Positions 16,781-25,202 of a DNA stretch of 32,700 bases are shown here, in pieces (within the stretch, counting starts at the first letter, position 1; each line of letters begins with the position of its first letter). Origin of the DNA: an uncultured Oscillospiraceae bacterium (GTDB lineage: Bacteria > Bacillota > Clostridia > Oscillospirales > Oscillospiraceae). Location of the stretch: contig CALXDL010000030.1 in the NCBI GenBank assembly GCA_944387055.1, forward strand, positions 1 to 32,700. Direction: 5' to 3'. The notes under the pieces were generated by a model. It was not told the origin of the DNA, made no database searches, and saw nothing but the letters and a program-made list of their open reading frames with translations. A program made the position numbers and the translations under genes.

Positions 16781-16809
16781 TTTACGTTCGCCCCTATACC
16801 TGATATAAT
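16781..16809 (+). promoter_or_regulatory. Sigma-A promoter of the recJ-rel operon
   Basis: TTTACG at 16781-16786, a 17-nt spacer and a perfect TATAAT at 16804-16809. It faces away from the SLH-GH18 promoter and probably drives recJ, rel and the genes that follow closely. Confidence 0.8.
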
Positions 16810-16858
16810 AGTAAAGTTATCGTGGATCATTATCATCTGCGGAAGGAGGGACCTGACC

Positions 16859-18934
16859 GTGAAATTCGAAAAATGGAACATCGGTGCGCCGGCGGAGCAG
16901 GATGTCGCCCTCCTGCGCAGTGCTGGATATCCGTATCTGCTCTCCACTGTGCTGGCCGCGCGCGGCGTCACCACGGCGGAAGCCGCAGCGGACTTCCTCG
17001 ACCAGGAGCGGTCGCTGACCCTCTCTCCCATGCTGATGAAGGACATGGACAAGGCGGTCGCCCGTATCCAGCGGGCCATCGCCGACGGCGAGACGGTGGC
17101 CGTGTTCGGCGACTATGATGTGGACGGCATCACCTCCACCGTGCTGCTGCTGGACTATCTGAAAAGCTGCGGCGTGCCGTGCCTGCGGCACATCCCCCGC
17201 CGGATCGAAGACGGATACGGTCTGAGCAAAGACGCCATCGCCAGCCTGCGGGACCAGGGAGCCACGCTGATGATCACCGTGGACTGCGGCATCACCGGCA
17301 ATGAGGAGGTGGCCTTCGCCGCCTCCCTGGGCATGGACGTGGTGATCACCGACCACCACGAGTGCGAAGACGTGCTGCCCCAGGCCGTGGCCGTGGTCGA
17401 CCCCCACCGCAGCGACTGCCCCTATCCCTTCAAGCACCTGGCGGGCGTTGGCGTAGCGCTGAAGCTGGTGCTGGCCCTGGGGGGCGAGAGCCGCGAAGAC
17501 GCGCTCTTCGCCCGCTATTGCGCCTTGGCCGCCATCGGCACCATCGCCGACGTGATGCGGATGGAGGGGGAGAACCGGACCATCGTCCGCTGCGGGCTGG
17601 AGGCCCTGCCCCACACGGACTTCGTGGGCATCCATGCCCTGCTGAAAGAGGCGGGCCTGCTGGGCAAGCCCATCACCTCCATCCAGATCGGGTTCGTGCT
17701 CTCGCCCCGGATCAACGCCGCCGGGCGGATGGGGGCGGCGGACCTGGCGGCGGACCTCCTGGAGACCGCCGACCCTGCCCGGGCAGAGGAGCTGGCCCGC
17801 GCACTGTGCGACCTCAATCGGGAGCGCCAGGCGGTGGAGCAGGCCATCTGCGCCGACGCCATGGCCCAGATCGACCAGCTGCGCAGCGAAGAGCGCAGCG
17901 CCCTCGTCCTCTCCAGCGAGGCCTGGCACCAGGGCGTGGTGGGGATCGTGGCCTCCCGCCTGAGCGAGAGATATGCCTGTCCCAGTTTCATGATCCATCT
18001 CAAAGACGGTACGGGCAAGGGCTCCTGCCGGTCTTACGGCGGGTTCAACCTCTTCGCCGCGCTGGAATCCTGCGCCGATTTGCTGGACGGCTTCGGTGGC
18101 CATGAGCTGGCCGCCGGCTTCACGATCCCGGAGGAGAACATCGCCGCTTTCCGCGCCCGGATGAACCGCTATGTCCGTTCCGCCTCGGGCGGCGAGCTGC
18201 CCGTCAGTTCCCTGGACGTGGATGCGGCCATCGTCATGCCCGGTGCCGTGACCCTCTCCGAAGTGGAGCAGCTGGACCATCTGGAGCCCTATGGCGCTGG
18301 GAACCCCCGTCCCGTGTTCGCCCTGCTGGGCGCCACCGTGGACACGCTCCAGAGCGTGGGCCAGGGCAAGCACTTGAAGCTGCGCCTGTCCAAGGGCACC
18401 AGCCGGTTCGACGCCATCTTCTTCTCCGTGACGGAGGCGGAATGCGGCGTGTCGGCGGGCACCCGGGTGGACGTCGCGTTCTATCTCCAGGCCAACACGT
18501 TCCGGGGCAGCACCACGCTGCAGCTGCAGCTGGTGGACATCCGCCCCTCCCTGACGCCCAGCCACCACGAATCGGAGGCGCTGGACCTGCTGCGCCGCTT
18601 GATGGACGGCGCGCCCCTCACGCCCCAGGAATCCGCCCGGCTGCGCCTCTCCAGGGACCAGTTCGCCGCCTTCTGGATGGTGCTGGACCGGCAGCTGCGG
18701 CAGGGGAAGATGGAGACGGACCTGCTGCCCTATCTGCGTCGGCTGTCGGCCGCCGCCGGCATGGGAGACGGCTTCCTGCGCGCGGCCCTGGCCCTGGCCG
18801 TGTTCCAGGAGCGGGGGCTGCTCAGCCTGCGCCTCCAGGAGGACCGGCTGAGCCTGTGTCTCAACCACATCCAGGGGAAGGTGGACTTGGATGCCTGCCC
18901 CTATCTCGTCCGGCTGCGCAGCGCGGCCGGCTGA
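16859..18934 (+). CDS. recJ: Single-stranded-DNA-specific 5'-3' exonuclease RecJ
   Basis: DHH-superfamily nuclease of recombination and mismatch/base-excision repair. The 691-residue protein has the phosphoesterase motifs FGDYDVDGITSTVLL, VDCGIT, the DHH signature in VVITDHHE and HLAGVGVALKL. IGTIADVM, SPRINAAGRMG and, in the DHHA1 part, GGHELAAGF follow. An OB-fold and a C-terminal clostridial extension come after. I start it at the GTG at 16859, which has GGAAGGAGGG eight nt upstream and fits the predicted transcription start; the frame stays open far upstream only because it runs antisense through the GC-rich SLH gene. rel follows after 17 nt, a pairing common in Firmicutes. Confidence 0.96.
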   Translation: MKFEKWNIGAPAEQDVALLRSAGYPYLLSTVLAARGVTTAEAAADFLDQERSLTLSPMLMKDMDKAVARIQRAIADGETVAVFGDYDVDGITSTVLLLDYLKSCGVPCLRHIPRRIEDGYGLSKDAIASLRDQGATLMITVDCGITGNEEVAFAASLGMDVVITDHHECEDVLPQAVAVVDPHRSDCPYPFKHLAGVGVALKLVLALGGESREDALFARYCALAAIGTIADVMRMEGENRTIVRCGLEALPHTDFVGIHALLKEAGLLGKPITSIQIGFVLSPRINAAGRMGAADLAADLLETADPARAEELARALCDLNRERQAVEQAICADAMAQIDQLRSEERSALVLSSEAWHQGVVGIVASRLSERYACPSFMIHLKDGTGKGSCRSYGGFNLFAALESCADLLDGFGGHELAAGFTIPEENIAAFRARMNRYVRSASGGELPVSSLDVDAAIVMPGAVTLSEVEQLDHLEPYGAGNPRPVFALLGATVDTLQSVGQGKHLKLRLSKGTSRFDAIFFSVTEAECGVSAGTRVDVAFYLQANTFRGSTTLQLQLVDIRPSLTPSHHESEALDLLRRLMDGAPLTPQESARLRLSRDQFAAFWMVLDRQLRQGKMETDLLPYLRRLSAAAGMGDGFLRAALALAVFQERGLLSLRLQEDRLSLCLNHIQGKVDLDACPYLVRLRSAAG

Positions 18935-18951
18935 AACCGAGGTGACCTGAC

Positions 18952-21165
18952 ATGACGATCCAGGAACAGTTCGAGAACCTGGAAAAGACCATCCGCAGCT
19001 ATAACCCCGCAGCGGACTTCGCTCAGATCCGCGCCGCCTTCGAGTTCGCACAGAAGGCCCACGAGGGCCAGAAGCGCAAGAGCGGCGAGCCTTATATCAT
19101 CCACCCCTTAGCGGTGGCACAGATCGTGGCGGAGGAGCTGAAACTGGACTCCGAGTCCATCGAGGCGGCGCTGCTCCATGACGTCATCGAGGACACCGCG
19201 GCCACCCACGAGCAGGTCTCCAAGCTTTTCTCGCCCACCATCGCGGACTTGGTGGAGGGGGTCAGCAAACTGACCCGTATCCAGTACGCCACCAAGGAAG
19301 ATGAGCAGATGGAGAACCTGCGCAAGATGCTCATCGCCATGAGCAAGGACATCCGGGTGATCCTCATCAAGGTGGCGGACCGGCTCCACAACATGCGCAC
19401 CATGGAGTACCAGTCTCCGGAGAAGCAGAAGCAGAAATCCCTGGAGACCATGGAGATCTACGCCCCCATCTCCCACCGCCTGGGCATGCAGCGGATCAAA
19501 TGGGAGCTGGAGGACCTCTCTTTGAAGTATCTGGACCCTGTCGGATACCAGGAGATCGTCTCCAAGCTGGACGCCAAGCGACAGGAATACGAGGACTTCA
19601 TGCGCCGCACCCAGATCCAGATCGACGAGCGGCTGGGGGAGATGGGCATCCAGCACATCGTCTACGGCCGGATGAAGCACCCGTATTCCATCTACCGCAA
19701 GATGTTCAACCAGAACAAATCCCTGGACGAGATTTTCGACCTGTTCGCCTTCCGGGTCATCGTGGAGAACGTGGGGGACTGCTACAACGTCCTGGGCGTC
19801 ATCCACGACCTCTACAAGCCCATCCTGGGCAGGTTCAAAGACTATATCGGCACGCCCAAGCCCAACGGCTACCAGTCCCTCCACACCACTGTCATGGGCA
19901 CGGACGGCATCCCCTTCGAGGTGCAGATCCGCACCAAGGAGATGCACGAGATCGCCGAATACGGCGTGGCCGCCCACTGGAAATACAAGCAGAACGGGCA
20001 GGGCGCCGGCACGGAGGGGCGCTATGAGTGGGTCCGCCGCCTGTTGGAGAACCAGGAGGGCGCTGACGCCGAGGACTATATCCACTCCCTGAAAGTGGAT
20101 ATGTTCGCCGACGAGGTGTTCGTCTTCACCCCCGGCGGCGACGTGCAGAACCTGCCCGCCGGCGCCACGCCCATCGACTTCGCCTATGCCATCCACTCCG
20201 CCGTGGGCAACCACATGGTGGGGGCCAAGGTCAACGGCCGCATCGTCACGTTCGACCATGTGCTCAAGAACGGCGACATCGTGGAGATCCTCACCTCCAA
20301 GTCCGCCAAAGGCCCCAGCCGGGACTGGATGAGCATCGCCCGCTCCAGCGAGGCCCGCAGCAAGATCCGCCAATGGTTCAAGAAAGAGAAGAAAGAGGAG
20401 AACGTGGCCAACGGCCGCGCCGCGTTCGAAGCGGAACTCAAGCATTGCGGCATCGCCATGAAAGACGTCCTGGCGGCGGACGTGCTGCCCTTGCTGCTCA
20501 AGAAGGTGGCCTATCCCACCCTGGACGACATGTACGCCGCCATCGGCTACGGCGGCTTCACCGCGCAGAAGGCCGTCAGCCGGATGCAGGGAGAGCTGGG
20601 CCGCATCGCCAAGCAGCACCAGGCGGAGAAGGCCGCTCTGGAGGCGGAGCTCCATCCGCCCAAGGGCGAAGAGCCCAAGTCCAGCGCCCCCAAGCGGGTC
20701 AAGAGCGAACAGGGCATCATCGTGGAGGGGCTGGACAACTGCCTGGTGAAGTTCTCCAAGTGCTGCACGCCTGTGCCGGGAGATGAGATCATCGGCTTCA
20801 TCACCCGGGGCTACGGCGTGTCCGTCCACCGCTGCGACTGTCCCAACGCCTCGCCGGAAAAGCGCAGTCAGCCCGGCCAGGAGGGGCGGTGGATCAAGGT
20901 CACTTGGGGCAACGACACCAACGACAGCTATCCCACCATCGTCGAGGTGGTCTGCAAAGACCGGCTGAACCTGCTGCTGGACATCTCCGCGGCCCTCTCC
21001 ACCACCAACACCTTCGTCTTGGGCATCCATTCCCGCAGCACGGAGGACCAGTTCGCCATCTTCCGCCTGGAGGTCCGCATCAAAGACGGCACCCAGCTCA
21101 AGGCCCTGATGAACAAGCTCCATCAGATCTCCGGCGTGCTGCGCGTCACCCGTCCCGCCGGATGA
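18952..21165 (+). CDS. rel: Bifunctional (p)ppGpp synthetase/hydrolase (Rel)
   Basis: Long-form RSH enzyme that makes and degrades the stringent-response alarmones. In order, the 737-residue protein has an HD hydrolase domain (His51 in IIHPLAVA, His76-Asp77 in LLHDVIEDT) and a synthetase domain with FRVIVENVGDCYNVLG and GYQSLHTTVMG. A TGS domain (VDMFADEVFVFTPGGDVQNL), a zinc-finger-like CCTPVPGDEIIGF region and a C-terminal ACT domain follow. Both catalytic centres appear intact. The ATG follows GAGGTGA. It is packed between recJ and dtd, an arrangement widely conserved in Firmicutes, and probably cotranscribed from the recJ promoter. Confidence 0.97.
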   Translation: MTIQEQFENLEKTIRSYNPAADFAQIRAAFEFAQKAHEGQKRKSGEPYIIHPLAVAQIVAEELKLDSESIEAALLHDVIEDTAATHEQVSKLFSPTIADLVEGVSKLTRIQYATKEDEQMENLRKMLIAMSKDIRVILIKVADRLHNMRTMEYQSPEKQKQKSLETMEIYAPISHRLGMQRIKWELEDLSLKYLDPVGYQEIVSKLDAKRQEYEDFMRRTQIQIDERLGEMGIQHIVYGRMKHPYSIYRKMFNQNKSLDEIFDLFAFRVIVENVGDCYNVLGVIHDLYKPILGRFKDYIGTPKPNGYQSLHTTVMGTDGIPFEVQIRTKEMHEIAEYGVAAHWKYKQNGQGAGTEGRYEWVRRLLENQEGADAEDYIHSLKVDMFADEVFVFTPGGDVQNLPAGATPIDFAYAIHSAVGNHMVGAKVNGRIVTFDHVLKNGDIVEILTSKSAKGPSRDWMSIARSSEARSKIRQWFKKEKKEENVANGRAAFEAELKHCGIAMKDVLAADVLPLLLKKVAYPTLDDMYAAIGYGGFTAQKAVSRMQGELGRIAKQHQAEKAALEAELHPPKGEEPKSSAPKRVKSEQGIIVEGLDNCLVKFSKCCTPVPGDEIIGFITRGYGVSVHRCDCPNASPEKRSQPGQEGRWIKVTWGNDTNDSYPTIVEVVCKDRLNLLLDISAALSTTNTFVLGIHSRSTEDQFAIFRLEVRIKDGTQLKALMNKLHQISGVLRVTRPAG

Positions 21166-21228
21166 GCGGTCCGGCCCCTCTTCCGCGGGAGCGGCATCTG
21201 TCTATCATCTGAAAGGAGCGGATACGCC

Positions 21229-21675
21229 ATGAGAGCAGTCGTCACCCGTGTGGCGCAGGCTTCCGTCACCATCGGCGGGACGGTCAACGGCCAGATCGGA
21301 CGGGGCTTCCTGGTGCTGCTGGGCGTCGGCCCCAGCGACACGGAGGAGACCGCCCGGAAGCTGGCGGAGAAGATCTGCAACCTGCGGGTCTTCGAGGACG
21401 AGGACGGCAAGATGAACCTGAGCCTGGAGCAGGTGGGCGGTGCCCTCCTGGTGGTGTCTCAATTCACCCTGTACGCGGACACCTCCTCCCGCCGTCCCGG
21501 TTTCTCCGGCGCGGCCAGACCGGATCTCGCCGTCCCGCTGTACGAGGCCTTCATGGCCCACTGCCGGGCACGGGGGTTCGACGTGCAGCACGGCGAGTTC
21601 GGCGCCGATATGCAGGTGGACTCCCGCAACGACGGCCCCGTCACCATCCTCTTCGATACGGAGCGCCCCTCGTGA
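21229..21675 (+). CDS. dtd: D-aminoacyl-tRNA deacylase
   Basis: Removes D-amino acids and mischarged Gly from tRNA. The 148-residue protein is full length. It begins [17 protein letters not shown] and shows the conserved SQFTLYAD motif (SQxT) and the C-terminal [11 protein letters not shown] motif containing the cross-subunit Gly-Pro pair that sets chirality. AAAGGAG precedes the start. It lies 63 nt after rel and 42 nt before the metallo-hydrolase; rel-dtd-metallo-hydrolase-hemZ is a familiar order in this group. Confidence 0.96.
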   Translation: MRAVVTRVAQASVTIGGTVNGQIGRGFLVLLGVGPSDTEETARKLAEKICNLRVFEDEDGKMNLSLEQVGGALLVVSQFTLYADTSSRRPGFSGAARPDLAVPLYEAFMAHCRARGFDVQHGEFGADMQVDSRNDGPVTILFDTERPS

Positions 21676-21717
21676 GAGCGGGCGTCCCTCCCTTTATTTT
21701 CAAGATCGAGGTGTCCC

Positions 21718-22335
21718 ATGGAAATCAAATGCCTGACAGTCGGTCCCATCGGGACCAACTGCTATCTGCTCTGTGACGAACAGGCCAAGGCCTGTGCCGT
21801 CATCGATCCCGGCGGAGACGGACCGCGCGTGTGCGATGCCGTCCGCGCCTGCGGCTGCGATCCCTGCGCCATCTTGCTGACCCACGGCCACTATGACCAC
21901 ACCGGTGCCGTGGCAGACCTGCGGGAGGCGTGGCCGCAGCTGCCCGTGTACCTGTCTCACAAGGACGTGTACGCCGATGCCTATGCCCGCCAGCTCTTCC
22001 CGCCGATCCCCGGCGCAGTGGACCTTGGCGAGGGGGACAGCGTGACCGTGGGCGGCCTGACGGTGACCGTCCTGGCCACCCCCGGACACTCCAAGGGGTC
22101 CGTCACCTTCCGTTGCGGCGGCGTCCTCTTCTGCGGGGACACGCTCTTCGCCGGTTCCTGCGGACGGACGGACTTCGTGGGCGGCAGTATGGAGGAGATG
22201 ATGGCCTCCCTGCGGCGGCTGGGGGCGCTGGAGGGAGATCTCCAGGTGCTGCCCGGCCACATGGAGCCCAGCACGCTGGAGCGGGAGCGGCGGACGAACC
22301 CCTTCCTCCTCCAGGCCATGGGCGGCGCGCGCTGA
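21718..22335 (+). CDS. Metallo-beta-lactamase-fold hydrolase (glyoxalase II-like)
   Basis: A 205-residue cytoplasmic metal hydrolase. Metal ligands are visible in LTHGHYDHTGAV (HxHxDH), TPGHSKGSV, CGDTLFAGSCGRTDF and the terminal LPGHMEPS. The last part (ERRTNPFL) resembles the short glyoxalase II/YcbL type. It lacks the helical substrate domain of true GloB, so hydrolysis of glutathione thioesters is not certain, and Clostridia generally lack glutathione. Substrate unknown. It sits between dtd and hemZ with 10 nt to the latter, a conserved but unexplained association. Confidence 0.88.
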   Translation: MEIKCLTVGPIGTNCYLLCDEQAKACAVIDPGGDGPRVCDAVRACGCDPCAILLTHGHYDHTGAVADLREAWPQLPVYLSHKDVYADAYARQLFPPIPGAVDLGEGDSVTVGGLTVTVLATPGHSKGSVTFRCGGVLFCGDTLFAGSCGRTDFVGGSMEEMMASLRRLGALEGDLQVLPGHMEPSTLERERRTNPFLLQAMGGAR

Positions 22336-22345
22336 GGTACCTGCC

Positions 22346-23827
22346 ATGAAACTGGTGTTGAACGGACACGACGAGCGCTACGTGGTGGAGCAGAGCCTCA
22401 TGGCCCTCTTCCCTGGCGAGCTGCCCGTCTACGAGCCGGTGGCCCCCGGGGACGACGCCTGGGCGGCGATCACCTGCGATGAGGCATCGGGATATCTAGT
22501 GGTGACTGCCGACCTCTTTTACCATGGCGCAAGCGGTGTCTACACCTACGGGATGCCGCTCACCGGCTCAGCCTTTGACCGGGAGGGCCAGCGGAGGCAC
22601 GCCATCGGGGCCTGCTTCTACCTGGCCCGCCGGGAGATGGGCCTGCCGGAGCTGCCCTGGGGCATGCTCACCGGCGTCCGGCCGGATAAGCCGGTGACCC
22701 AGGCCCTGGCCGCGGGCAAGACGCCCGAGGAGGTCCGCTCTATGCTGGAGACGGAGTATTTCGTCACCCCCTCCCGGGCGGCTTTGGCCCTGGAGACCGG
22801 CTCAGCGGCCCTGGAGGCCGCCCGGGGGCTGGGCCCCCAGGATATCGCCGTATACGTGGGCATCCCCTTTGGTCCCACCCGCTGCGCCTACTGCTCTTTC
22901 GTGAGCCAGTCGGTGGAGAAGAGCCTTGGCCTGGTGCCCCCCTATGTGGACGCCCTGGTGGCGGAGATCGCCGCCGGCGGGCGGATGGTCCGGGAGCTGG
23001 GCCTGCGGGTCCGGGCCTTCTATATGGGCGGCGGGACCCCCACCACCCTCACCGCCGCCCAGCTGGACCGGGTGCTCACGGCCTTCGAAGACGCCTTCGA
23101 TATCCTCCCCTGTGAGGAGGTCACCGTGGAGGCCGGCCGTCCCGATACCATCACCGCAGAGAAGCTGGCGGTGCTCCGGTCCCATGGGGTGGACCGGGTG
23201 TCCGTGAACCCCCAGACCCTGGAGGACCACGTCCTCCGGGCCATCGGCCGCCGCCACACGGCGGAGGACGTCCTGCGTGCCATGGACCTGGTGGCCTCCT
23301 ACGGCTTCCCCCACGTGAACATGGATCTCATCGCCGGATTGCCGGAGGACACGCCCGAGGGCTTCCGCCGCTCTCTGGACCGGTGCCTCTCCTTCGGCAC
23401 AGACAACGTGACCATCCACACGCTGGCGCTGAAGAAGGGCAGCCGCATCCTGCTGGAGAAGCGGTCCATCCCCGGCCCCGGCGAGGTGACGCAGATGCTG
23501 GACTACGCCGCCCCCGCCCTGCGCCGCGCGGGCCTGGCTCCCTATTACCTCTATCGCCAGAAGTATATGTCCGGCAGTTTCGAGAACATCGGCTGGTGCA
23601 AGCCCGGCAGCGCCTGTTTGTACAATATCTACATCATGTCCGAGCTGTGTTCCATCCTCTCGTTCGGCGCGGGCGGCTCCACGAAGATGGTGGAGCCGGG
23701 CACGAACCACATCGAGCGGACGTTCAATCTGAAATACCCCAAAGAGTATACCGAGCGTCCAGAGAAGGCGGCGGCCAACCAGGCGGCCTTCGCCGCTTTC
23801 TACCGAGCTTTGAAAGGAGACCGATGA
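22346..23827 (+). CDS. hemZ: HemZ-type coproporphyrinogen dehydrogenase-like radical SAM protein, first cluster Cys missing
   Basis: A 493-residue HemN/HemZ relative: a HemZ-specific N-terminal domain (about 1-165) followed by a radical SAM barrel. The family cluster motif is CX3CX2C in an IPFCPTxCxYCxF context. Here it reads IPFGPTRCAYCSF: Gly176 (codon GGT, 22871-22873) stands where the first Cys is expected, with Cys180 and Cys183 kept. One T-to-G change from TGT would explain it. The later motifs YMGGGTPTTL, EAGRPDTI and GLPEDTPEGF look intact, and the frame is undamaged. Without three cysteines a normal 4Fe-4S cluster is unlikely, so the protein is either inactive, altered or misread. 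HemZ acts anaerobically in haem-type synthesis, but no other haem gene is nearby. It overlaps no neighbour; the next gene starts 3 nt later. Confidence 0.88.
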   Translation: MKLVLNGHDERYVVEQSLMALFPGELPVYEPVAPGDDAWAAITCDEASGYLVVTADLFYHGASGVYTYGMPLTGSAFDREGQRRHAIGACFYLARREMGLPELPWGMLTGVRPDKPVTQALAAGKTPEEVRSMLETEYFVTPSRAALALETGSAALEAARGLGPQDIAVYVGIPFGPTRCAYCSFVSQSVEKSLGLVPPYVDALVAEIAAGGRMVRELGLRVRAFYMGGGTPTTLTAAQLDRVLTAFEDAFDILPCEEVTVEAGRPDTITAEKLAVLRSHGVDRVSVNPQTLEDHVLRAIGRRHTAEDVLRAMDLVASYGFPHVNMDLIAGLPEDTPEGFRRSLDRCLSFGTDNVTIHTLALKKGSRILLEKRSIPGPGEVTQMLDYAAPALRRAGLAPYYLYRQKYMSGSFENIGWCKPGSACLYNIYIMSELCSILSFGAGGSTKMVEPGTNHIERTFNLKYPKEYTERPEKAAANQAAFAAFYRALKGDR

Positions 23828-23830
23828 GAG

Positions 23831-24763
23831 ATGCCATATCCCCTCCACGAGATCAATGCCGCCATCCGTACCGATCCCAAGGGTTTCGCCGAGGCCTGTG
23901 ACGCCGCCTTCGCCAAGAAGGTGGACGCCGCCGCCCGGAAGATCGCCGACCACCGTGGGGCGTCCCACGTGATCTTGCTCTCCGGTCCCTCCGGCTCCGG
24001 AAAGACCACCACCGCCATGAAGATCGAAGAGGTCCTGGAGCGCATGGGCATCGTGACGCATACCATCTCCATGGACAACTACTTCAACACCATCGACCCG
24101 GAGACCGCTCCCCGCAACCGGGAGGGCGCCATCGACTACGAGTCCCCGTTCTGTCTGGACATCGATCTGCTCAACCGCCACTTCGCCATGCTCGACCGGG
24201 GGGAGACCATCCACGTGCCCAAGTACGAGTTCTCCCGCCAGATGCGCTCGGATATCCTCTCCCAGCCTCTGCGGCTGGGGCCTGACGAGCTGGCCATCTT
24301 CGAGGGCATCCACGCCCTCAACGACATCATCGTGGGCAAGAACCCCAAGGCCTTCAAGCTCTATATCGCCGCCCGCTCCAACTACACCAGCGGCGAGGGC
24401 GAGGTCCTCTTCCAGCATCCCTGGCTGCGGCTGTGCCGCCGGATCGTCCGGGACTATAAGTTCCGGGGGAGCGACGCCTCCTTCACCTTGAAGATGTGGC
24501 CCAACGTCCGCCGGGGCGAGAAACTCTACATCTCGCCTTACAAGGAGAACGCGGACCTGATGTTCGACTCCTCCCTGGCGTGCGAGGTGTCTGTGCTCAA
24601 GCCCTACGTGGTGCCGCTGCTGGAGGCGCTGCCCGCTGGGAAGTATGCGGTGGTGGACGATATGCTGCGCGCCTTCGAGCCCTTCGAGGTCCTGGAAGAG
24701 CGCTACATCGCCCCCGACTCCCTGGTCCGCGAGTTCATCGGCGGCAGCGCCTACTCCTACTGA
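23831..24763 (+). CDS. Uridine kinase-like nucleoside kinase
   Basis: A 310-residue P-loop kinase of the uridine kinase/phosphoribulokinase family. The Walker A motif is at residues 52-59 (GPSGSGKT), followed by SMDNYF at 80-85, equivalent to the DNYY substrate motif of Udk. DYESPFCLDIDLLNRH and PKYEFSRQMR are also typical of the family, and IFEGIHALND is the Walker B region. Many clostridial homologues are about 550 residues with a TGS-like N-terminal part; this one has only a short N-terminal helix segment of about 45 residues. It probably phosphorylates a nucleoside for salvage, which fits the purine nucleoside phosphorylase two genes downstream. It starts 3 nt after hemZ and shares its AAAGGAG site. 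Confidence 0.82.
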   Translation: MPYPLHEINAAIRTDPKGFAEACDAAFAKKVDAAARKIADHRGASHVILLSGPSGSGKTTTAMKIEEVLERMGIVTHTISMDNYFNTIDPETAPRNREGAIDYESPFCLDIDLLNRHFAMLDRGETIHVPKYEFSRQMRSDILSQPLRLGPDELAIFEGIHALNDIIVGKNPKAFKLYIAARSNYTSGEGEVLFQHPWLRLCRRIVRDYKFRGSDASFTLKMWPNVRRGEKLYISPYKENADLMFDSSLACEVSVLKPYVVPLLEALPAGKYAVVDDMLRAFEPFEVLEERYIAPDSLVREFIGGSAYSY

Positions 24764-24806
24764 TCGTCCCTCGCGCAAACGCCTGCGGACAGATGGAGGT
24801 GTCCTG

Positions 24807-25202
24807 ATGGACGAACGATCACAAGACCTGCTGGACCGTGTCCAGAAAGCCGCCCGCCAGATGGGCGGGGCCGCCGCCGGGGCCGCTCAGCTGGCGGGGA
24901 AGAAGACCGCGGCGCTGCTCTCGGCAGGGAAGCTGGGCCTCCAGGCCCGTGACCTGGAAGCCCAGACGGCCGCCCGGCTGCAAGAGGTGGGCGAGATGCT
25001 CTACGCCACGCACTGCGGTGACCCTGCGCCTGCCGGAGCGTTGCTGGAGAAGCTGGAGGAGATCGACGCGCTGCGGGCCCGGTCCGCGCGGATCGCGGCC
25101 CAGATCGCACAGCTCCAGGGTGGTCGGGCCTGTCCCCACTGCGGCGCGCCGGCCCGCGCAGACGACCAGTTCTGCCGGGGATGTGGAAGGAGATTGACAT
25201 GA
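24807..25202 (+). CDS. Small zinc-ribbon protein with alpha-helical N-terminal region
   Basis: A 131-residue hypothetical protein. Residues 1-105 are Ala/Glu/Arg-rich and predicted helical, probably coiled coil. The C-terminus carries a zinc ribbon with Cys109-x2-Cys112 and Cys123-x2-Cys126 (CPHCGAP...FCRGCG). No membrane segment is clear. The start at 24807 has GGAGGT six nt upstream; the longer in-frame start lies inside the preceding kinase gene and has no site. Its stop overlaps the start of the nucleoside phosphorylase by 4 nt (ATGA), showing translational coupling. Function unknown; such short zinc ribbons are often membrane-associated or regulatory, but nothing here decides. Confidence 0.8.
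   Translation: MDERSQDLLDRVQKAARQMGGAAAGAAQLAGKKTAALLSAGKLGLQARDLEAQTAARLQEVGEMLYATHCGDPAPAGALLEKLEEIDALRARSARIAAQIAQLQGGRACPHCGAPARADDQFCRGCGRRLT

Noticed and set aside
14783..16858. N-terminal extension of recJ by about 690 codons
   Set aside because: The frame is open only because it runs antisense through the SLH-GH18 gene; a promoter and strong binding site fix the recJ start at the GTG at 16859.
19108..21123. 671-residue minus-strand frame over rel
   Set aside because: Antisense shadow of rel, which has every expected domain.
22802..24778. 658-residue minus-strand frame over hemZ and the kinase gene
   Set aside because: Antisense shadow; Gly/His/Val-rich with no recognisable motif.
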